The notes below the pieces were generated by a model that ran no database searches, was not told where the DNA came from, and saw only the letters and a list, made by a program, of their open reading frames with translations. DNA of 64,000 bases, taken from positions 42,732 to 106,731 of the forward strand of contig CALULQ010000008.1 of NCBI GenBank assembly GCA_944321525.1. The letters run 5' to 3'. This document shows, in pieces, positions 1 through 8,131 of the stretch; the first letter of the stretch is position 1, and each line of letters starts with the position of its first letter. Source of the stretch: an uncultured Paraprevotella sp. Its GTDB lineage: Bacteria > Bacteroidota > Bacteroidia > Bacteroidales > Bacteroidaceae. The position numbers were made by a program, and so were the translations under genes.

Positions 1-1482
1 CGCCTGTTCCATCGCCTCAGCAGCAACGCGCCGGGCGGACACCGCCCGACGGAGATTCTCTCCACCGTGGTCGTGGGCGCCTGCCTGGCCGGGCTTTGCG
101 TCTTCGGCATCCGCGGACGGCGGGGCTACAATCCCATCAAGGTCAGCCAGGCTTACTACTGCAACGACCCGTTCCTCAACCAACTGGGTGTGAACCCCGT
201 GTTCAACTTGATGACCAGTGCCATCGACGACAACCGGAAAGAGAACCGCACCCTGCACCTGATGGACAGCAACGAAGCTGTGGCCGCCGTGCAGAAATTG
301 CTGGGGCGACGAGGCATCGACGGCATTTCGCCCATCGCACGCCGCGTGGAAGCGGACTCCGCCGCAACGGCGGGCCGGAAAAACGTGGTGGTCATCCTCA
401 TGGAATCCATGTCGGCCCACCTGATGAGGAGTTTCGGCCACAAGGGCGGACTGACGCCTTTCCTCGACAGCCTCTACCACCAGTCGCTCAGCTTCAACCA
501 CTTCTACTCATCGGGCATCCACACCAACCACGGCATGTACTCCGCCCTCTACTCTTTCCCGGCCATCATGAAGCGCAACGCCATGAAGGGGTCCGTCATT
601 CCCCGCTACTCCGGCCTGCCCACCGTGCTGAAAGAGAACGGCTACCACAACATATTCTTCATGACCCATGAATCGCAATACGACAACATGAACGCCTTCT
701 TCCGCACCAACGGGTTCGACGACATCTATTCTCAGGAGAACTACCCGAAAGACAAGGTGGTGAACGGCTTCGGGGTGCAGGACGACTTCCTCTTCCAATA
801 CGCCCTGCCAGTGCTGGACCGCCAGGCGCAGACGGGCGAACCGTTCTTCAGCGTGCTGCTCACCATCAGCAACCACCCGCCTTACATCATCCCGCCCTAC
901 TTCCACCCGCAGCAGAGCGAAAAGAAGGAAGAACAAATCGTGGAATATGCCGACTGGGCCATCAGGAACTTCATGACCGAGGCCCTGAAGCGCCCGTGGG
1001 CCGACAACACGCTGTTCGTCCTGCTGGGCGACCATGGCAAGCTGGTGGGCACGCCCGAGTGCGAAAGCCCGCAGTCGTATAACCACATCCCGCTCATGAT
1101 CTACGGGAAAGGCATCGAACCGCGCATCGAGGAGGGCTACGGAGGGCAAGTGGACCTGATGCCCACCCTGCTGGGACTGCTCGGCATCGGCTACACGCAG
1201 AACGGCTTCGGCGTGGACCTGCTGCGGGAGAAACGTCCCTGCATGTTCTTCACGGGCGACAACCTCATCGGCGTGCGCGACTCCTCGCGCCTTTACATCT
1301 ACTTCCCCGACAGCCGTCAGGAACTTTGCTACCGCACCGACGGTTTCCGCATGGAGAAGGCGGCTGCCGACTCCGCCTTCCTCAACCTGCGGCACTATGG
1401 CTTCTCGATGCTGCAATGCGCCGAGACGCTGGTACAACGCGGACAGACGCTGGACCATCAAGAAGAACAAAAGGCGCAATAA
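1..1482 (+). CDS. LTA synthase-family sulfatase/phosphoglycerol transferase, 5' end outside window
   Basis: The reading frame is open from base 1, so the true N-terminus, probably with membrane helices, lies before the window; 493 residues are visible. The first part ends a membrane segment (VVGACLAGLCVFGI), followed by an extracytoplasmic sulfatase-fold domain. KNVVVILMESMS carries the first metal ligand (Glu), SSGIHTNHGMYS has the likely nucleophilic Thr, and LLGDHGKL gives the Asp-His metal ligands. This is the pattern of LtaS-like enzymes that move phosphoglycerol or phosphoethanolamine groups onto envelope glycans or lipids. Gram-negative Bacteroidales have no classical LTA, so the acceptor is unknown. 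An interspersed palindrome begins 9 bp after the stop codon. Confidence 0.85.
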   Translation, partial: RLFHRLSSNAPGGHRPTEILSTVVVGACLAGLCVFGIRGRRGYNPIKVSQAYYCNDPFLNQLGVNPVFNLMTSAIDDNRKENRTLHLMDSNEAVAAVQKLLGRRGIDGISPIARRVEADSAATAGRKNVVVILMESMSAHLMRSFGHKGGLTPFLDSLYHQSLSFNHFYSSGIHTNHGMYSALYSFPAIMKRNAMKGSVIPRYSGLPTVLKENGYHNIFFMTHESQYDNMNAFFRTNGFDDIYSQENYPKDKVVNGFGVQDDFLFQYALPVLDRQAQTGEPFFSVLLTISNHPPYIIPPYFHPQQSEKKEEQIVEYADWAIRNFMTEALKRPWADNTLFVLLGDHGKLVGTPECESPQSYNHIPLMIYGKGIEPRIEEGYGGQVDLMPTLLGLLGIGYTQNGFGVDLLREKRPCMFFTGDNLIGVRDSSRLYIYFPDSRQELCYRTDGFRMEKAAADSAFLNLRHYGFSMLQCAETLVQRGQTLDHQEEQKAQ

Positions 1483-1490
1483 GCCGCGAC

Positions 1491-1570
1491 GCCATGCGGA
1501 GACCGTCAGCGTACTCTGCGGCAAGTACTCGAGTACTCTCCGCAGAGTACAACCCGCGACTGCGCAAGGC
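1491..1570. repeat. Nested palindromic interspersed repeat, copy 1
   Basis: The inner core at 1511-1550 is a 40-bp imperfect palindrome centred on AGTACTCGAGTACT, with 18 of 20 base pairs matching. Outer arms GCCATGCGGAGACC (1491-1504) and GACTGCGCAAGGC (1558-1570) can pair around it. Six more copies occur in this window. It sits in a 323-bp gap between two same-strand genes; the rest of the gap is GC-rich with no gene, except for the promoter at 1690-1721. Confidence 0.93.
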
Positions 1571-1689
1571 GTTGCCCCGCCTTCCGCAACGGGAAGGCCG
1601 AAGACGAAGGAATGCCACCCTGCAAGGGAATATCAGCCCACCCTTCTTGCACCATCCCGGCACACGGGATAAAGAATCTTTCACGATGA

Positions 1690-1721
1690 TTTGGAAAGGC
1701 CCGTTTTTTTCGCTAACTTTG
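1690..1721 (+). promoter_or_regulatory. Bacteroidetes-type promoter
   Basis: TTTG at 1690-1693, a 20-bp spacer and TAACTTTG at 1714-1721 match the Bacteroidetes primary sigma consensus (-33 TTTG, -7 TAnnTTTG). The predicted start of transcription is near 1728, just upstream of the small gene whose start codon is unclear. Confidence 0.8.
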
Positions 1722-1805
1722 TATACGGACCTATCGCCGTAGAAAGGAGACACCAAGACCTGCGTACAATTCTACGAACAAATTCCCGACGCGGAACGGA
1801 CACGG

Positions 1806-2576
1806 GTGGCCCAAGCCATGGAAGCGTTCAATGCCACCCGCAAGGCCGGACAGGGCTCCTATGCCATCAGCATCGCCACGCCTTTCCGGCGGTATTACTC
1901 CCTCTGGCGCATCTTTGCAGACGGCCGCGCCCCTCTCTTTATCCGCACATTGGCGGACACTTTTGCCATGGCGGCAGGCAAGGCCATGGACTTGCTGAAA
2001 CACTGCAAGGTGCCGCTGGAATGGAAAGACAACGACTACTTCACCCCTTATTATGAACAGACTTACGACACGCTGAGTTTCGGGAAATACCGCGGCAAGC
2101 GCATCGCGGAGGTGTACTATATCGACCCCAACTACGTGTTGTGGCTAGCCAACAAGTTTGAGCCGGAAAAGAAGAAACTGCTGAAACTGAAGGACACGGC
2201 ACAGCGCTTTGCCGCCATCCATGCCGAACTCACCCCGCCGAAGCGGGCCGCATACCGCTCGGCCAGCCGCTTCGTGGGCGAAAAAGGAGACCGGCTGAAA
2301 GGATTGCGCCTGAAAGTGCTCTACGTGAAGCAGCAAGTAGACACCTACAAACCGGATTTCTACATCGACCAGCGCATCCTGGCTGCCGACGCTGAAGGCA
2401 ACCGCTTCACGTTCACGGAAAAGGCGGCCGGACGAAGCCAAACGCCCAAAGCGCTGAGCTGCTTCAGCCGCGCCTTCGCGCCCGGCATGGAAGTCACGAT
2501 CTCCGCCCGCGTGATGGGGCACTACGAAAGCCACGGCGTGAAATACACGCGGCTGGGCTACGTGAAATACGCATGA
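1806..2576 (+). CDS. Conserved hypothetical protein with an exonuclease-X-like C-terminal motif; start uncertain
   Basis: From the GTG at 1806 the product is 256 aa, soluble and with no signal peptide. Residues 91-117 read SFGKYRGKRIAEVYYIDPNYVLWL, resembling the small GKYxGk...DPxYlxWl module found at the C-terminus of some ExoX/DnaQ-type proteins; no DnaQ active site is present. The rest is unassigned. In-frame sequence upstream, from 1743 (just after a TAG), also reads like protein (TCVQFYEQIPDAERTR) and lies just below a strong promoter, but contains no ATG, GTG or TTG before 1806. Either a non-standard start is used or the original start was lost. Function unknown. Confidence 0.6.
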   Translation: MAQAMEAFNATRKAGQGSYAISIATPFRRYYSLWRIFADGRAPLFIRTLADTFAMAAGKAMDLLKHCKVPLEWKDNDYFTPYYEQTYDTLSFGKYRGKRIAEVYYIDPNYVLWLANKFEPEKKKLLKLKDTAQRFAAIHAELTPPKRAAYRSASRFVGEKGDRLKGLRLKVLYVKQQVDTYKPDFYIDQRILAADAEGNRFTFTEKAAGRSQTPKALSCFSRAFAPGMEVTISARVMGHYESHGVKYTRLGYVKYA

Positions 2577-2580
2577 ACGG

Positions 2581-3405
2581 TCATTCCAGGACCGTCACCT
2601 TGCGCACGACCACTTCCTGCAGGGGGCGCTCCTTCGACGTGCGCACGTTGGCAATGGCCTCGGCCACATGGATGCCTTTCACCACCTCGCCGAAGACGGT
2701 GTACTCCCCGTCCAAGTGGGGCGCGCCGCCCCGGGTGGCATACACCTGCTTCTGCGTCTCGTTGAAGGGCATTGGCGGATGGGCCGCCACCTCGTTTTCG
2801 GCCTCGCGCAGCAGGGAGTCTTTCAGCGCCTGCAGTTTCTCGGCCTCGCCGTTGCGGCGCATCATGTACATCTCTTTCATGTGCTTGCGGGCCAGTTTCT
2901 CCCCCACGGCGTCCACGCGGCTTTGATAGATGGCCGAATAAAGCTCCATGAGCGCTCCCGCCGTGTAGGTTTTCCCCGTCACGATATAGAACTGCGTGCC
3001 GCTCGATTCCTTGTCCGGATTCACGTCGTCGCCCATGCGCGCGGCGGCCAGAGCCCCTTGCTTGTGGAAATGGGCCGGATAGCGGATTTCGGCCGGCAGG
3101 GTGTAGTTATAGGCGGCCGTGTCCACCGTCAACGGGGCTCCCGCAGCCTTCAGGCGCGGGTCTCCGGTCTGCACCATGAAACCGCGCACCACGCGGTGGA
3201 ACAAGATATTGTCATACACGCCAGCCTTGGCCAGCTTGATGAAATTGTCACGATGTTTGGGCGTGTCGTTGTAGAGTTTCACCCTGATGTCGCCCATGGA
3301 GGTTTCGATGAGCACTTCCGTTTCTTCCATAGCTTTATTCTTTTGCGTGCCGCAGGCGCACAAGGCCAGACAAGACACGATAAACGCGATTTTCCGAATT
3401 TTCAT
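2581..3405 (-). CDS. Cyclophilin-type peptidyl-prolyl isomerase, putative lipoprotein
   Basis: The 274-aa product begins with a lipoprotein signal (cleavage before Cys18 in LALCAC). The cyclophilin domain follows: VLIETSMGDIRVKLY, the active-site stretch FHRVVRGFMVQTGD and GTQFYIVTG. It should catalyse prolyl isomerisation of exported proteins in the periplasm. Between the FYIVTG strand and the C-terminal VFGEVVKG strand sits an insert of about 80 residues, rich in Lys, Glu, Met and Arg and probably helical, which is longer than in minimal cyclophilins. It converges on the upstream gene with a 4-bp gap and diverges from tamB. Confidence 0.9.
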   Translation of the reverse strand: MKIRKIAFIVSCLALCACGTQKNKAMEETEVLIETSMGDIRVKLYNDTPKHRDNFIKLAKAGVYDNILFHRVVRGFMVQTGDPRLKAAGAPLTVDTAAYNYTLPAEIRYPAHFHKQGALAAARMGDDVNPDKESSGTQFYIVTGKTYTAGALMELYSAIYQSRVDAVGEKLARKHMKEMYMMRRNGEAEKLQALKDSLLREAENEVAAHPPMPFNETQKQVYATRGGAPHLDGEYTVFGEVVKGIHVAEAIANVRTSKERPLQEVVVRKVTVLE

Positions 3406-3433
3406 ATCGACGAGCCGATTGGTTTATTCGTCT

Positions 3434-3441
3434 GCAAAAAT
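3434..3441 (-). promoter_or_regulatory. -7 element for the cyclophilin gene
   Basis: On the minus strand 3441-3434 reads TATTTTTG, matching TAnnTTTG, 28 bp upstream of the start codon. No clear TTTG -33 box was found at the usual spacing. Confidence 0.5.
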
Positions 3442-3535
3442 ACGGATTTCGGAGGGTTTTCCGCTTATTTTCCGAAGAAAAAACGCAGAATCTCAAAAAA
3501 AAGCCGTTCCTTTGCAAGCTACTACGACTGAAATT

Positions 3536-6500
3536 ATGAAAAAAAGAATAGCCAAATGGGCAACCGGCATACTACTCACCCCCGTCATTTTGTTCTTCAT
3601 CGCGGCCGCGCTGCTCTACGTGCCTCCCGTGCAGGACTTTGCCGTGGGCAAAGCCACGGTCATCCTGTCCGAGTCTACGGGCATGGACGTGAGCGTGAAA
3701 CGGCTGCGGCTGACGTTCCTTTTCGACCTCGACTTGCAGGAAGTGCGGGTCGACGACGGGGAAGGACAGAACCTGCTCGACGTGGAGCACCTGAACGTGG
3801 ACCTGAATTTCTCGTCGCTGCTCCGCGGACGCATCGACGTGGAAGGCATCGAGCTGACACGGGCGGCGGTGGACACCAAGGCCCTGATTCCCGGAGTGGC
3901 CATCAAAGGCAGCATCGGCAGTTTCTTCGTTGACTCACACGGCATCGAACTGCCGCAGGAAACGGTGACGGTGAACACGGCTTCGCTACAGGACGCCGAC
4001 GTGGACATCGCCCTGAACGATTCCGCCACGGAAGACACGTCGGCCAGCGCGCCGGTGAACTGGAAAATCGCCATCGGCAACGTGGAACTGGCACGCACGC
4101 GGCTCCGCCTGAGCATGCCCGGCGACAGCATGCGCGTCGCGGCCGGCATCGGGGCCGCCACCCTGAAAGACGGGCTGGTGGACTTGGGGCACGCGCTCTA
4201 CACGGCCGGGACCTTCGACCTGAAAGCCGACTCGGCCACATACGACCTCCCGTTCGAAGAAACCGCAGAAGGGCTGGACGTGAACCACATCGCCTTGAAG
4301 GACGTGATGCTGGGGCTCGACTCCGTGCGCTTCGACGGAAACGCCATGGGGCTATCGCTGCTGCTCCGCGAAACCCGGATGAAAGAAAAAAGCGGGCTTG
4401 AAATCCAATCGCTGACAGGACATTTCCGCATGGATTCCACCTCGCTCCACCTCCCCGGCCTGGTGCTCCGCACACCTGATTCCTACGTCAGGGCACAGGC
4501 CGACATGGACTTCGCCGCCATGGCCGAGCAGCCGCAAGGCCGGATGTCGGCCCGCCTCATGGGCGAAATCGGCAAGCAAGACCTGCTACTGCTGGCCGGC
4601 GGGCTTCCCCCCGCCTTTGTCCGCGCCTATCCCAACAAGCCCGTCATCCTGCGGCTGTCTGCCGACGGCAACATGGACGAACTGCGGCTGACCACGGCCG
4701 AGGTGCGGCTGCCGGGAGCTTTTGAGCTCAGGGCCGACGGGCAAATGCGACAGCTCACCGACTCCCTGCGCATGTCGGGCGACATCGACCTCGAACTGCG
4801 CACCCACGACCTGAACTTCGTCAAGGCCTTGGCCGGCAGCGGGGCAATGGAGGGCATCGCCCTTCCATCGATGCGACTGGACGGCAAAGTGGGCCTGCGC
4901 GGACAAGAATACACCGCCGACCTCAGGCTGCGCGAAAGCCAAGGCACGGTGCGGCTGAAAGCCGGACTCGACGCCGCACGCATGGCCTACCAGGCCCGAC
5001 TGGACGTGCGCAACCTGCATCCGCAGCATTTCCTGCCCAAAGACTCGCTATACAACCTGAACCTCACGGCCGAGGCGCAAGGCCGGGGCACGGACTTCTT
5101 CAGCCGCCACACCCGACTGCAGGCCGGCATCACGCTGGACAGTTTGCAATATAAGGAAATGTCGCTCAGCGGCATCGGACTATCCGCCACGGTGAGGGAC
5201 GGAAAGGGAACGGCCACCATTGACAGCGACAACCCGCTGCTGGACATGACCACCACGCTGGAGGCACTGCTCCACCGCCGACGGATGGAACTGGCCCTCG
5301 ACGTGGACTTGCGCAGCATAGACCTGCACACGCTGCAACTGACACAGAACCCGTTCAAGGCCGGACTGAACCTGCACGTGGACGGCACCACGAACCTGAA
5401 AAACGCCCACTCCGTCCATGGTACGGTGAGCGGCATATCCCTTATGGTGCAAGACACGGTGTTCCACCCCAAGAGCTTGGCCCTAAACGTGTTGGCTACG
5501 CCCGACACCACCTTTGCCGACATCGCCGCCGGAGACTTCCGCCTCTATCTGGACGGGCAGGACGGATATGAAACGCTGCTGGAAAAAGGACAAGAGTTCA
5601 TGGCCGTGGCCGAAGAGCAATGGCAACGCCGCCACCTGGACCAGGACACGCTCAAACTGTTCCTGCCCCGCCTCACCTTGGATTTCGCCTCGGGAAAAGA
5701 CAACCCCGTGGCCAACTATCTGGCCACACAGGGGTACTCGGTGCAGGAAATGAGGGTGAAGTTGCAAGCCGACCCGGACCGCGGGCTGAACGGCGGAGGA
5801 TACGTCTACGGACTGAACGCCGGGGGCATCCTTATTGACACCATACAGACCCACATCTTCCAAGACTCCACCGGCGTGAAGGTGGACGGATGGGTCAGGA
5901 ACGGGGACGGCAACAGACAATTCGTATTCGACTCCAAACTGAATGCCTACCTGCATTCCCAGGGAGCGGGTGTCAACCTGGTCTATCTGGACGACAAGGG
6001 ACAGAAAGGCGTGGACGTGGGGCTGAGGGCCGACGTGACCGACAAGGGCATCAACATTGTCTTCTCCAACATCCACCCCATCATCGCCTACCGGCGGTTT
6101 GACATCAACGAAGACAACTTCATCTTCCTGGGCAACGACCGGCGGGTGGAAGCCGACGTGGACATGCTGGCCGACGACGGCACGAGCGCCAAGGTGTTCT
6201 CCACCCCCAACGAAGAGGCCCTGCAGGATGTTTCCGTCAACCTGCACCGGCTGAACCTGGGCGAACTGACTTCCGTCATTCCATACGCCCCACACATCAC
6301 AGGTTTCCTGCAGACCGACGCCCACTTGGTGCAAACGGCAGAAAACCTGTCCGTCGTGGCCGACCTCACCGTAGAAGACATGGCCTACGAGGGCGTGGAT
6401 TTGGGCAACATCGGCATCGGAGCCGTCTACCTTCCCAACGATGACGGAACGCACTTCGTGGACGCGCGCCTGTCGCACGACGACACGGAAGTGATGACCC

Positions 6501-8131
6501 TCTCCGGAGCCTACAGGACGCTGGAGGAGGGAGAAGGGAACATCCACGCCGACCTGACGCTGACCGACTTCCCGCTGACGCTGGCCAACGGCTTCATCCC
6601 CGACCACCTGGCAACCTTGGAGGGCATGGCCGACGGCAACCTGGCCGTGGACGGCCCCACCAGCCAACCGGACATGGAAGGGTGGCTGGCCACGAAGGGA
6701 CTGCGCATACTATCATCGGAATACAGTCTGGACCTGCGGCTGGAAGACGACTCCATCAAGGTGAAGGAAAGCAGTCTGAACCTGGACCGCCTGAACGTGT
6801 ACTCCACGGGCCGCAACCCGCTCGTGTTCGACGGGACGGTGGACTTCTCAGACTTCGCAAACATCCGGCTCGACCTGCAAGCCAACGCGTCCAACTTCGA
6901 ACTCATCAACGCCAAGCGCACACAACAAGCCTCGGCCTACGGACGGGTGAACGTGGACATGGCCGCCCGCGTGCAAGGCAATCTGGAATTCATCAACGTC
7001 ACAGGACGGCTGGGACTCTTGGGCAGCACCGACGTGACCTATGTGCTGAAGGATTCCCCACTGTCGTCGGAAGACCGGCTGAGCGGCCTGGTGACCTTCG
7101 TGGACTTCAGCGACACCACGGCCGTGGCCAAGGAAAACCGGCCGCAACCGATGAACATGAACGTGATGATGCAGGTCAGCATCGACCAAGGCACGCAGGT
7201 GCACTGCCTGCTGAGCGCAGACCGCTCGAAATATGTGGACCTGGAAGGCGGGGGCGACCTCACCATGAACTACACGCCACAAGGGGAACTCACCCTGACA
7301 GGACGCTACACCGTGCTGAACGGCGAAATGAAATACTCGCTGCCCGTCATCCCGCTGAAGACTTTCACCATCACTTCGGGCAGCTACGTGGACTTCAATG
7401 GCCCCATACTGAACCCGACGCTGAACATCTCCGCCACGGAACGCGTGCGCGCCACCGTGACAGAAAACGACGTGCCACGCACGGTCTCGTTCGACGTGGG
7501 ACTGTCCATCACACGCACGCTGGCCGACATGGGACTTGAATTCACCATCTCGGCCCCCGAAGACATGACCGTGCAGAACCAGCTCGCCGCCATGTCGACA
7601 GAAGAACGCGGGAAAATGGCCGTCACCATGCTGGCCACCGGCATGTATCTGGCGGGCGGCAGCGAAGGCAGCGGCTTCTCCACGACCAACGCCCTGAACG
7701 CCCTGTTGCAGAGCGAAATCAACAACATTGCGGGCAAAGCCCTCGAAACCATAGACCTGAGCTTGGGCGTGGACCAGGAAACCACGGCCGAGGGAACGTC
7801 GCGCACGGACTACTCTTTCCGCTTTGCCAAGCGCTTTTGGGGCAACCGCGTGAGCGTCATCGTGGGCGGCAAAGTGTCAACGGGCGAGAACGTGGAGAAC
7901 ACGGGGCAGTCGCTCATCGACAACATCTCGCTGGAATACCGCCTGGACAAGAGCGCCACGCGCTACATCACCCTGTTCTACGACAAAAGCTACGAATCGC
8001 TGCTGGAAGGCGAAATCACCGAAATGGGAGCTGGCCTCGTGCTACGGCGTAAAATGACCCGCTTGGGCGAGCTCTTCATCTTCAAGAACAGGAAGAAAGA
8101 AGAACCGCAGCCTCAAAAAACAGAGAAATGA
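3536..8131 (+). CDS. tamB: TamB-like translocation and assembly module protein
   Basis: Start chosen at ATG 3536 (MKKRIAKWATGILLTPVILFF), where a single N-terminal signal anchor begins; the frame stays open upstream but overlaps the divergent cyclophilin gene. The 1531-aa product is a long run of beta-rich AsmA/TamB repeats spanning the periplasm, ending in the DUF490/TamB C-terminal domain (about the last 450 residues, including GRYTVLNGEMKYSLP and LEYRLDKSATRYITLFYDK). TamB-family proteins bridge inner and outer membranes and are linked to outer-membrane protein assembly and lipid transport. Its stop overlaps the tamL start by 4 bp, which implies co-translation of the two partners. Confidence 0.92.
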   Translation: MKKRIAKWATGILLTPVILFFIAAALLYVPPVQDFAVGKATVILSESTGMDVSVKRLRLTFLFDLDLQEVRVDDGEGQNLLDVEHLNVDLNFSSLLRGRIDVEGIELTRAAVDTKALIPGVAIKGSIGSFFVDSHGIELPQETVTVNTASLQDADVDIALNDSATEDTSASAPVNWKIAIGNVELARTRLRLSMPGDSMRVAAGIGAATLKDGLVDLGHALYTAGTFDLKADSATYDLPFEETAEGLDVNHIALKDVMLGLDSVRFDGNAMGLSLLLRETRMKEKSGLEIQSLTGHFRMDSTSLHLPGLVLRTPDSYVRAQADMDFAAMAEQPQGRMSARLMGEIGKQDLLLLAGGLPPAFVRAYPNKPVILRLSADGNMDELRLTTAEVRLPGAFELRADGQMRQLTDSLRMSGDIDLELRTHDLNFVKALAGSGAMEGIALPSMRLDGKVGLRGQEYTADLRLRESQGTVRLKAGLDAARMAYQARLDVRNLHPQHFLPKDSLYNLNLTAEAQGRGTDFFSRHTRLQAGITLDSLQYKEMSLSGIGLSATVRDGKGTATIDSDNPLLDMTTTLEALLHRRRMELALDVDLRSIDLHTLQLTQNPFKAGLNLHVDGTTNLKNAHSVHGTVSGISLMVQDTVFHPKSLALNVLATPDTTFADIAAGDFRLYLDGQDGYETLLEKGQEFMAVAEEQWQRRHLDQDTLKLFLPRLTLDFASGKDNPVANYLATQGYSVQEMRVKLQADPDRGLNGGGYVYGLNAGGILIDTIQTHIFQDSTGVKVDGWVRNGDGNRQFVFDSKLNAYLHSQGAGVNLVYLDDKGQKGVDVGLRADVTDKGINIVFSNIHPIIAYRRFDINEDNFIFLGNDRRVEADVDMLADDGTSAKVFSTPNEEALQDVSVNLHRLNLGELTSVIPYAPHITGFLQTDAHLVQTAENLSVVADLTVEDMAYEGVDLGNIGIGAVYLPNDDGTHFVDARLSHDDTEVMTLSGAYRTLEEGEGNIHADLTLTDFPLTLANGFIPDHLATLEGMADGNLAVDGPTSQPDMEGWLATKGLRILSSEYSLDLRLEDDSIKVKESSLNLDRLNVYSTGRNPLVFDGTVDFSDFANIRLDLQANASNFELINAKRTQQASAYGRVNVDMAARVQGNLEFINVTGRLGLLGSTDVTYVLKDSPLSSEDRLSGLVTFVDFSDTTAVAKENRPQPMNMNVMMQVSIDQGTQVHCLLSADRSKYVDLEGGGDLTMNYTPQGELTLTGRYTVLNGEMKYSLPVIPLKTFTITSGSYVDFNGPILNPTLNISATERVRATVTENDVPRTVSFDVGLSITRTLADMGLEFTISAPEDMTVQNQLAAMSTEERGKMAVTMLATGMYLAGGSEGSGFSTTNALNALLQSEINNIAGKALETIDLSLGVDQETTAEGTSRTDYSFRFAKRFWGNRVSVIVGGKVSTGENVENTGQSLIDNISLEYRLDKSATRYITLFYDKSYESLLEGEITEMGAGLVLRRKMTRLGELFIFKNRKKEEPQPQKTEK

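Noticed and set aside
5483..6667. Minus-strand 394-codon frame inside tamB
   Set aside because: It lies wholly within tamB, and its Val/Gly/His-rich product has no recognisable domain.
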